From: Magnetospirillum sp. XM-1
Lineage (GTDB): Bacteria > Pseudomonadota > Alphaproteobacteria > Rhodospirillales > Magnetospirillaceae
NCBI RefSeq assembly: GCF_001511835.1
Contig: NZ_LN997848.1
Span: 1,674,001 to 1,738,000, forward strand
Length of the DNA stretch: 64,000 nt
Reading direction: 5' to 3'
How positions within the stretch are numbered: position 1 is the first letter of the stretch; each line of letters begins with the position of its first letter. The position numbers and the translations under genes were made by a program. The notes beneath the pieces were generated by a model that saw only the letters and a program-made list of their open reading frames with translations, had not been told where the DNA came from and searched no databases. Shown piece by piece: positions 58,159-64,000 of the stretch.

Positions 58159-58992
58159 ATGGCCGACAAGATTATCATTCGGGAGTTCCCGGACTGGTCC
58201 GCCGTCCTCGACGCCGCCGAAGTGCCCGGCAAGCCCCTGGACGAAAAAGGCCACGCCCGCTCCGCCTACTATGAGGAGTACTTCTACGGCACCCCCACCT
58301 GGGACGCCGCCATGGACCTAGCCCGCAACGGCTGGCAGGAGGGCCGGGACCGGCTGGTCCGGACCTTCGACGCCGCGACCGCCCTGCAACGCACCGCGAC
58401 CGTCCAGGCCCGCTTTCTGGACGTGGCCGGAGCCTATCCCCACGCGGCACTAGCTGCGGCGGGCGCCCCCGACTGCATGTGGTCCTTGGGGGATACGCAC
58501 ATCGCTGCCAAGCCAGTGGTCCGCATCCTGACAGGGCAGGGGGTCCGCTCCGGTGTTGACGCCAAGTGGATTATCAATCGGGGCGCCGCTCTCCTCTCCC
58601 ACATCGACCGTCTAGAGGACGCCGGATATTCGGTGGAGCTAACCGCCATCCACGCCGCCAGTTACCAGGGTTGGAGGCACGAAACCAGCTACACGGTCAA
58701 GCGGGCCGGCGAGCCCCTGGAGCTTGACCGGCTGGCCTTTGTCCTGGCGCACCCCTCTATGCACCGCCGGATGGTGTTTGCCCTCCGGGAGCAAGCGACC
58801 GAACCGGGCTTTAGGAAAGCATTCGGCGGGAACTACGGCGGGACGTGTCGCCCGCTGGAGGTTCCGGACGACGTGATTTTTCTGCCCCACATCGACCCGG
58901 ACGAGGCCGGGCCCTGGCTTACAGTCGAGAGCGCGGTGGCCAACATTGGCGCCGCCCTGGAGGCCCGAGGCATCCGGACAACGTCCGATTAA
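58159..58992 (+). CDS. DUF7192-like phage protein, probable partner of the AAA+ ATPase
   Basis: The 277-residue protein starts MADKIIIREFPDWSAVLDAA. It continues YYEEYFYGTPTWDAAMDLAR and later NRGAALLSHIDRLEDAGYSV and ELTAIHAASYQGWRHETSYT. The central segment with LLSHIDRLEDAGYSVEL resembles a VWA-like fold, but a MIDAS DxSxS motif is not seen. Its close coupling to the AAA+ gene suggests a MoxR-VWA type complex whose phage function is unknown. The assignment to DUF7192 is from pattern memory and should be tested. Confidence 0.7.
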   Translation: MADKIIIREFPDWSAVLDAAEVPGKPLDEKGHARSAYYEEYFYGTPTWDAAMDLARNGWQEGRDRLVRTFDAATALQRTATVQARFLDVAGAYPHAALAAAGAPDCMWSLGDTHIAAKPVVRILTGQGVRSGVDAKWIINRGAALLSHIDRLEDAGYSVELTAIHAASYQGWRHETSYTVKRAGEPLELDRLAFVLAHPSMHRRMVFALREQATEPGFRKAFGGNYGGTCRPLEVPDDVIFLPHIDPDEAGPWLTVESAVANIGAALEARGIRTTSD

Positions 58993-59085
58993 ACGCCGGA
59001 CGGCGCACAGGATGCCCGGACACTTCCGGGCATCCGCTGGGCCGCCCGACTTGGACCGCCCGACACCACAAGAGGAGTAGAAACC

Positions 59086-59538
59086 ATGCGTGCCATTCTT
59101 ATCGACCCTATCGCCCGCACCATCACCGAAACCGATGTTTCCGGGTACCACCAGATCAAGGCAGCCATTCAGTGCGACCTCATCGACGCCGTGGCCCTGG
59201 GCAAGGATGTTACCGGCTACGTGGACGACGAAGGCCTGTTCGTCGCCCTGGAAGATCAAGGCTATTTCACCCTCGCCCATGAGGTCCGCCCCTTTGCCGG
59301 ACGTATGTTGTTGCTCGGGGGGCCGGACGACGAAGGCAGGGACACCCCCCTTCCGGCCTATGTGTCCGTTCTGACGGTCAAGCAAATCGTCCACTGGTCT
59401 GACAAATCGGACGTTTGGGCCAAGTCCGAGGCCGGGGTTTATGACGGACAGATCGGGGTCATCAACGCGGACGGCTCCACCACCATCACCGACGTGATCC
59501 CCGTCCGCATCCCGTCCGCCACCTATGGGGAGTGCTAG
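59086..59538 (+). CDS. DUF3846 protein
   Basis: The 150-residue protein matches the DUF3846 pattern (MRAILIDPIARTITETDVSG, then DLIDAVALGKDVTGYVDDEG, PFAGRMLLLGGPDDEG). This family is common in phage and plasmid accessory regions and has no known function. A very good ribosome site (AGAGGAG) precedes the ATG. It is followed by three tiny overlapping genes. Confidence 0.8.
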   Translation: MRAILIDPIARTITETDVSGYHQIKAAIQCDLIDAVALGKDVTGYVDDEGLFVALEDQGYFTLAHEVRPFAGRMLLLGGPDDEGRDTPLPAYVSVLTVKQIVHWSDKSDVWAKSEAGVYDGQIGVINADGSTTITDVIPVRIPSATYGEC

Positions 59539-59542
59539 GTCA

Positions 59543-59653
59543 ATGACCCAAGCCAGCACCGACGGGCGCCTCTGGCGCCTCTCCGACGGCCACATCGTCA
59601 ACACGCGGGAGCTCGCCGTCGCCATCCTCCGGGAAGTCCGCAATGGACGTTGA
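59543..59653 (+). CDS. 36-residue phage protein of unknown function
   Basis: The short open frame MTQASTDGRLWRLSDGHIVN ends TRELAVAILREVRNGR. It starts 5 bases after the DUF3846 stop and overlaps the next gene by 11 bases, as small phage genes often do. There is no recognisable domain. It is supported mainly by tight packing and good codon use. Confidence 0.5.
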   Translation: MTQASTDGRLWRLSDGHIVNTRELAVAILREVRNGR

Positions 59654-59840
59654 AACCCACATCACGCCGTCCGGCTCGTTCTGGTATGTCGTCAACGACT
59701 GCGCCGGGGCGCCCCTGATCGTATCACCGGCCATCTATGGCACCGGCGACGCCGCCTTGGAGGCCGGGGAAGCCATGGTCCGCCACCTCGCGGGCATCTA
59801 CGCCCGCCGGACGGGGGAGGCAGTCCGTGGGGTGGCGTGA
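59643..59840 (+). CDS. Small phage protein of unknown function
   Basis: The 65-residue protein begins MDVETHITPSGSFWYVVNDC and continues APLIVSPAIYGTGDAALEAG with a C-terminal helix. It has the look of a small alpha/beta domain. It is embedded in an early operon of overlapping small genes. No function can be assigned. Confidence 0.6.
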   Translation: MDVETHITPSGSFWYVVNDCAGAPLIVSPAIYGTGDAALEAGEAMVRHLAGIYARRTGEAVRGVA

Positions 59841-59934
59841 GGACGTTCTGGACTTCATCGGGCTGGTAGCGGTTTGGCTTGTCGTTCTGGGTTCTGTCCT
59901 CTTGACCGACGCCCTGTTCGCCCAAATCCGCTAG
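59827..59934 (+). CDS. Small single-span membrane protein (GTG start)
   Basis: From a GTG at 59827 the frame encodes 36 residues with one hydrophobic span (FIGLVAVWLVVLGSVLLTDA) and a short tail. It overlaps the previous gene by 14 bases and ends 20 bases before the operon terminator. The frame is open further upstream without conserved features, so the start is uncertain. Confidence 0.45.
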   Translation: MGWREDVLDFIGLVAVWLVVLGSVLLTDALFAQIR

Positions 59935-59954
59935 GCGCCCCCAACCCCAACCCC

Positions 59955-59985
59955 AAGCCCCCGTCGGCCCGTCCGGCGGGGGCTT
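59955..59985 (+). terminator. Terminator of the early rightward operon
   Basis: AAGCCCCCG (59955-59963) pairs with CGGGGGCTT (59977-59985), followed by TCTCTT. It lies 20 bases after the last early gene and just before the end of the convergent gene at 60004. Confidence 0.85.
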
Positions 59986-60003
59986 TCTCTTGGCCGGGCG
60001 TTG

Positions 60004-60285
60004 CTAGTAGGCAGCCGCCCGACGACGCCGCACAGGCCGGGCCTCGGGCGCCTCGGCCACCAGACGGGTCAACGCCATGTATGCGGTCAAGACACAACCG
60101 CCGTTGGACGACGCGTGCTTTAGGCTCAGGGCGCGCTTCTCCATGACCCTCAGACTGTTAAGGGCTAAGTCCAATAGGGCCTTGTGGTCGAGAGCCTCCA
60201 CAAGGTCCGCTATGGCATCCAGCAACGCGGGGTCACTGGGCAGGGTGATGGGGGACGTGGTAGTGTTCTGGTAGGTCTGGCTCAT
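60004..60285 (-). CDS. Phage protein of unknown function
   Basis: This 93-residue, helical protein (SDPALLDAIADLVEALDHKA, then LLDLALNSLRVMEKRALSLK) ends in a strongly basic tail (RPVRRRRAAAY). It could bind nucleic acid. It is a single gene divergent from 60371, with a perfect hairpin between them. Confidence 0.6.
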   Translation of the reverse strand: MSQTYQNTTTSPITLPSDPALLDAIADLVEALDHKALLDLALNSLRVMEKRALSLKHASSNGGCVLTAYMALTRLVAEAPEARPVRRRRAAAY

Positions 60286-60312
60286 GGCGTAACTCCATTT
60301 GAGCTTGGCTTA

Positions 60313-60346
60313 GGGATACATCGGGGCGGCAACCCCGATGTATCCC
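60313..60346. promoter_or_regulatory. Perfect 14-base inverted repeat in divergent phage promoter region
   Basis: GGGATACATCGGGG (60313-60326) and CCCCGATGTATCCC (60333-60346) are exact complements with a 6-base loop. There is no T tract on either side and it lies upstream of both flanking genes, so a terminator role is unlikely. An operator or DNA hairpin is more likely. Confidence 0.65.
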
Positions 60347-60370
60347 GACACTAATTCCGGACGGTCCGAA

Positions 60371-60586
60371 ATGTCAAGGCCCTATCCCAGAAAATCCAGG
60401 AGCAAAAAATACACCCGGAAGCCCCCTCGTCCGGAGCGGGATTACTCGCCAACCCCCGCCAAGCCCCGTCTCTGGATTTCCAAAGAGGACATGGGCAACG
60501 TGGCTGGCGTAGTATTTATTATGGTTATAGTCGGCGTAACGACTTTTTGCGTTGACGCTTTCTTCGGGGTGGTCTTCCGGCACTAG
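60371..60586 (+). CDS. Small basic membrane protein
   Basis: The 71-residue protein starts MSRPYPRKSRSKKYTRKPPR, a highly basic N-terminus, and has one C-terminal hydrophobic span (VAGVVFIMVIVGVTTFCVDA). The plan suggests an inner-membrane protein with a cytoplasmic basic arm. The family is unknown. The ATG at 60371 follows a CCGGACGGTCCGAA motif typical of the phage's regulatory regions. Confidence 0.55.
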   Translation: MSRPYPRKSRSKKYTRKPPRPERDYSPTPAKPRLWISKEDMGNVAGVVFIMVIVGVTTFCVDAFFGVVFRH

Positions 60587-60958
60587 GCTCAGACGGCTAC
60601 GGCTCAGACGTGAAGAGGCCCCGGACCGCTGCCAGTCCGGGGCCTCTAACTCCCACCACAGGAGGAACCACCATTCACACAGGGACCATACCACATCTGG
60701 CGCCCAAATCAACCCCTACCCACAAGCGCCCAGCCTAAGCCCCCAAAAACAACGCCATCTCGTCAGGCTCAGACAGGGGGATCACCCGCAGTACCATCTC
60801 AGGCTCAGACCCGAACAACTTCCGCACCTCCAGCTCGACCACTTGGACATCGTCGGCCCAGGCCACCCCGTTCAAGGCATCAAGCGCCAGCTTTGCCACG
60901 TTGTCGGCATCGGGCTTCGTGGTGGGCCGCAGGTCGTTGGCCAGGGCGAGGCTCAGAC
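60586..60958. repeat. Five copies of GGCTCAGAC
   Basis: Exact copies begin at 60586, 60601, 60766, 60802 and 60950, partly intergenic and partly inside the RusA gene. Five exact 9-mers in 373 bases is far above chance in random sequence. The spacing is irregular. Confidence 0.6.
60614..60647. terminator. Bidirectional hairpin between the basic membrane protein and rusA genes
   Basis: AGAGGCCCCGGAC (60614-60626) pairs exactly with GTCCGGGGCCTCT (60635-60647). It lies between two convergent genes. The T tract is weak, but the 13-pair GC stem is strong. Confidence 0.75.
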
Positions 60959-61190
60959 GGGCCTTGGACAGGCTCTTAGGCGGAGCCACCACCACGTCGA
61001 TCTCAACCCGCAGCGGTCCGGTCAGCCAGACCCGCCCAATCTGGTCCAACCAGCACGCCCTCACCCAGCCCTCGGCGTTGATGGTTTCCTCGGGGGTGTA
61101 CACCCGCACGCCGGCCTTCGTCCGCACGGCTCGCGGTCGTTGTTTCCCTCTTGCCTTTCCCGGCACGGTCACGCAGGCATGAACTCCCAT
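60735..61190 (-). CDS. RusA-family Holliday junction resolvase
   Basis: The 151-residue protein has the RusA catalytic pattern KPDADNVAKLALDALNGV followed by AWADDVQVVELEV, including the conserved Asp residues and Lys. It resolves branched DNA before packaging. The N-terminus GKARGKQRPRAVRTKAGVRV is also typical. It follows the primase gene on the same strand after a 421-base noncoding leader. Confidence 0.9.
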   Translation of the reverse strand: MGVHACVTVPGKARGKQRPRAVRTKAGVRVYTPEETINAEGWVRACWLDQIGRVWLTGPLRVEIDVVVAPPKSLSKARLSLALANDLRPTTKPDADNVAKLALDALNGVAWADDVQVVELEVRKLFGSEPEMVLRVIPLSEPDEMALFLGA

Positions 61191-61612
61191 ACTCCAACCT
61201 CTACTATCTCTGCGAGCAGCGGACCGGGTCCGGTCGAACTTGTCTGAACTAAACCCCTAAACCCTTTTTATACACCCCCACACACCCCACTCCCCACACA
61301 CCCCATACCCCCCATATACCCCTCCCCCTATTACCCCTTACACATATATTCTTATTTTAGTTCTACTAGTACTACTAAGAGAGAAGAACACTAGGATATA
61401 TAAGGGTTTCATCCGGTCGGACAGACTAAAATCGGACTACCGCGAACTACCAAAAATCCGTTGTCCGCCCGGCCCCAGCCCTCGCCCACCCCTGCCGGAT
61501 AAATCCCCGTCCGAATTAATCCGTTAATTAGAAGCAACGATCCTATTTTCCGTCCGGACCGCAGGACTACCCCACCGCAGTGGGCGTAGTCCGCAGATAG
61601 TATGTCCAACCG
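61191..61612 (-). other. Noncoding leader between primase and rusA with a 113-base G-free, C-run tract
   Basis: No gene is supported here. On the plus strand 61247-61359 has no G at all, and 61254-61337 contains ten C runs of three to six. The minus strand, and therefore the expected transcript, carries GGGG runs with short loops, ending in GGGTTTAGGGGTTTAG. To its right are AT-rich segments (ACATATATTCTTATTTTAG) and the perfect palindrome AATTAA-TCCG-TTAATT (61514-61529). Confidence 0.7.
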
Positions 61613-64000
61613 TCAATCGAACTCGTCGCTGGCGTCGATCACTCGCCCATTAGACGCACCCTTACCTCCGGCGCCGCCGTCGCCATCATCCAGGGCTTTG
61701 GCCTTCGCCTTCTCCCACATGGACCAGTACAGGTCCACCACCCGTCCGTCATCAGCGGCCTGTTTCAGCATCTCGACGCGGCGGACTGCCCAAAGCACGC
61801 CCTGGCGCTGCCCCGAGCGGGGATGCTCCCTACCCAGCTTGAACTCGCCCATCTTCTTGGCGCCGTGCTTTCTCAGGACGTGGGACACCGTCATGGAGAT
61901 GGACTTGGCCGTGGTGGTCTTGCCCCGTGCCCAGTCCGGGCATTGGGCCGCCACGTCCGACATCACGATCAGGTCCGTGTCGAAGGGGGCCGCGCCGTTC
62001 CGGATGCAGCTATCAGCCCAGGACTTGATGGACGACGCGGCTTCTTCGGTCATCTCCAACTTGGCGGCGGTGACGGGAGCGGCGCCTTGAGCGTTGAACC
62101 GGCTCAGATCGCGCTGCCGCAGCCACCCAGCCACCAGATGACTATTGGCGTCAATCCAGTCCGCCAGGGGCTTGTAGTAGTCCTTGCCGTCCGGGTGGCT
62201 CGGCTTCTCGATCCAGCTCACGAAGTAGCGGCGGTCGCCGTCCTCCAGGGCCAGGGCGTCGCGGTGGTTGGTCAGGAAGATAAAGGACGTCACGTTGGGG
62301 TGCTGGATGGGATCGCGGCCCTTGCGCTCGATCTCCACATAATCGGGCGGCGCGGTGATGTGCTGCTTGAGCATGTCGTAGATGCCCTTGCGCTCGAAGC
62401 TGTGGATTTCCTCGAAGACCGTGAGCTGTGAGCACCAAGCCCAGGTGTTGAAGCGGCTTTCCAGGCTCTTGGCGGGCACCGTCTGGTAATTGCGCTGCCC
62501 GAGGGCGTTCTGGAGGGGGCGGATCAGCAGGCCCTTGCCCACGCCGAACGCGTCCGAACCCAGGACCACGGCCCAGTTGGGTTTGCTGCCGCCCAGGACG
62601 CAGGCCATCCAGTCCATGATGGTATCGCGCTCCATCTGGTCCGGGACGAGATACTCGGCCAGATCGAGCCAGGGCTTGATGTCCGCGTCCGAAACCCCGA
62701 CCGCTGCCCTCAGAGGTCCGGGCCGCCAGAGGTTCACGGCGCGCTCGCCGTCCTCGGTCAGCATCGGGCCCTGCCCCGGACGGTAGGTTATTCGCTGGAC
62801 GTAATTGCGGACCGCCGCCGGCAGGCGGTGATACTGCCCGGAGGCGCTGTTGGCCTTGGAGGCGAAGCTCCCAATGTTGGAGTGGCGCTTGTTGAGCATT
62901 CCGTCCGTCAGCATCGCGCCCGTCTCCAGGTCGATGAAGCGTTCGTCGAACTCGAAGTAGGCGTAGCGGCGGACCAGCATGTCGATGGCACTGCCGTCTG
63001 CCGCGTCCTCACCCGCGCCGCCGGACCCACCGGGCCCCGTCTCCACAGGCTCGAAATCATCCTGGGCGGAACAATACCCGTGCTCGTCCGCTGTCTTGGA
63101 GAGATAACCCCAGCCCAGCGAAGTCTCACGGAAGCTGTCCCACTTTTCGCGGACGGTGTCCGGATCGTTGTCCGGCCAGCCCAGGGCCCACTCCTCCAGA
63201 TCGGGATAGAACTCTTCGTCGCCGCCCACGGACGCCTTGAAGGATGCCACAAGCTGGTAGAAGCCCTCGTAGTCCGAAATGCTCTCACAGGGGATGGACT
63301 TCAAAGCCCGGACGGCGGCGTCGGGGCTGGGGGCGCGCAGGGCGCCGTCGATCACCGGGACGCGCTCAAGCGTCGAGGCGCTGCCACCGGACGACGAAGA
63401 GACTTCCCCGCCGAACATATCGACCACGGACCCGATGGCGGCCCAGAGTTCCTCGATGTCACCGGGTGCCAGCGGCACCAGACCGTCCGATGTCAGGGAC
63501 GCGGGTGAAATATCATCCCGCCAGTGGTAGGGCTTTCCGGACTTGTGGAGGCCCTCGGCGATGAACTGCTGCCCGTGGCCCAACAGCTCCACGGCGTGCT
63601 TGGGCTTTTCGTCCGGACTTTCGCCCGGCAGCCGAAAAGCCAAGCGGCGCTTGGGGGTGGGTGTGGTGGTGCGGGCCAACAGCAGGCGCTTGGCCACGTC
63701 CGGATTGCCGAACCGGACGGGCGGGGCCGGGAACAGCCCCATGCCGTAGGCTTCGGCGTATTCCAGGACGGCGCGCTCCAGCGCGGCGGCCAGGGCGTCG
63801 TCCAGCACATCAATGTCGAAGGCCACCAGATTGTGGCAGTTGAGCCCGAGGCCCGCGCCCCAGGCCGCGAAGCGGCTCAGATCGGACTGGGTGGATCGGT
63901 GGTTGACCCAGTCGCCCAGGCCGACCCAGCCGGACGGCGTCTTGCGTCCGGGGACTTTCCCGATGTTCTCGGGCGGCAGGTTGGAAGTGGGGGAGAGCTT
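61613..64000 (-). CDS. Phage primase-polymerase / SF3-type helicase, 5' end missing
   Basis: The frame is open to the right edge of the window, giving at least 795 residues. The N-terminal visible part (RFAAWGAGLGLNCHNLVAFD, then IDVLDDALAAALERAVLEYA) fits the bifunctional primase/polymerase domain, with the acidic FDIDVLD strand. The C-terminal part has the phage helicase ATP site GSDAFGVGKGLLIRPLQNAL and VFEEIHSFERKGIYDML, as in DUF5906 proteins. It would prime and unwind phage DNA. A GTG at 63826 is not needed as a start because coding continues upstream. Confidence 0.85.
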   Translation of the reverse strand, partial: KLSPTSNLPPENIGKVPGRKTPSGWVGLGDWVNHRSTQSDLSRFAAWGAGLGLNCHNLVAFDIDVLDDALAAALERAVLEYAEAYGMGLFPAPPVRFGNPDVAKRLLLARTTTPTPKRRLAFRLPGESPDEKPKHAVELLGHGQQFIAEGLHKSGKPYHWRDDISPASLTSDGLVPLAPGDIEELWAAIGSVVDMFGGEVSSSSGGSASTLERVPVIDGALRAPSPDAAVRALKSIPCESISDYEGFYQLVASFKASVGGDEEFYPDLEEWALGWPDNDPDTVREKWDSFRETSLGWGYLSKTADEHGYCSAQDDFEPVETGPGGSGGAGEDAADGSAIDMLVRRYAYFEFDERFIDLETGAMLTDGMLNKRHSNIGSFASKANSASGQYHRLPAAVRNYVQRITYRPGQGPMLTEDGERAVNLWRPGPLRAAVGVSDADIKPWLDLAEYLVPDQMERDTIMDWMACVLGGSKPNWAVVLGSDAFGVGKGLLIRPLQNALGQRNYQTVPAKSLESRFNTWAWCSQLTVFEEIHSFERKGIYDMLKQHITAPPDYVEIERKGRDPIQHPNVTSFIFLTNHRDALALEDGDRRYFVSWIEKPSHPDGKDYYKPLADWIDANSHLVAGWLRQRDLSRFNAQGAAPVTAAKLEMTEEAASSIKSWADSCIRNGAAPFDTDLIVMSDVAAQCPDWARGKTTTAKSISMTVSHVLRKHGAKKMGEFKLGREHPRSGQRQGVLWAVRRVEMLKQAADDGRVVDLYWSMWEKAKAKALDDGDGGAGGKGASNGRVIDASDEFD

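Noticed and set aside
61247-61359. CRISPR-like or simple-sequence repeat array
   Set aside because: The C runs are irregularly spaced and there is no conserved repeat unit or unique spacer, so it is treated as a G-quadruplex-prone tract.
61409-61609. Minus-strand open frame of 66 codons between primase and rusA
   Set aside because: Mixed composition, no convincing ribosome site and it lies in the noncoding leader; not supported as a gene.

Overview
The window reads as a GC-rich alphaproteobacterial chromosome (roughly 1-30.6 kb) joined to most of a podovirus-type prophage (roughly 30.7-64 kb, running off the right edge). DivK, a nitrogen-fixation-associated Rop-like protein, a denitrification-style NO-response cluster and many CoA-linked catabolic genes fit a Rhodospirillales host such as Magnetospirillum or a relative. 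That assignment is inference from gene content; no rRNA or other species marker lies in the window.

Host part. From 9953 leftwards runs one operon that mixes a complete branched-chain/carboxylate ABC importer (livG, livH, livM, binding protein, livF) with two acyl-CoA ligases, an aldehyde dehydrogenase and a thiolase that leaves the left edge. Next come valine/isoleucine catabolism genes: mmsB and an acyl-CoA dehydrogenase on the minus strand, a GntR/FCD repressor, then a MatB-like ligase, a 3-hydroxyisobutyryl-CoA hydrolase and a short-chain dehydrogenase on the plus strand. Operator-like inverted repeats lie on both sides of the regulator. Two small proteins and a glutamate racemase homologue that lacks the first catalytic Cys follow. 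Then comes an NO-response module (two Crp/Fnr regulators, a DUF2249 protein, an NnrS-like membrane protein, a hemerythrin) with Fnr/Dnr-type boxes. After that are purU, a FecR-domain protein, a DUF423 protein, divK, rpmG, a diguanylate cyclase, sulfate transport genes without cysA, and a PaaI thioesterase. Palindromic REP-like elements are scattered through this half only.

Phage part. Late genes run leftwards on the minus strand: small terminase, a 600-base noncoding stretch, a DUF6378 protein, a lysis cassette (coiled-coil/TM protein, M15 endolysin, holin), two tail-fibre genes, large terminase, portal, scaffold, major capsid, a probable decoration protein, adaptor, tail hub, and a T7-like ejection cassette ending in an 1888-residue protein and a strong terminator next to the host junction. 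Early genes run rightwards from 56.9 kb (AAA+ ATPase, DUF7192 partner, DUF3846 and tiny genes). A minus-strand replication unit (primase-polymerase/helicase, RusA) comes in from the right edge. No integrase, repressor or RNA polymerase gene is visible, so integration functions must lie beyond 64 kb if this is an intact prophage.

The least expected signals are: phage promoters that share a CCGGACGA-WW-TCGGAC spacer motif and TTAACC/GGTTAA palindromes; a 113-base G-free (C-run) tract between the primase and rusA that would make a G-quadruplex-prone RNA; a noncoding repeat region beside the small terminase gene that could be the packaging site; and the racemase Cys-to-Asp substitution.
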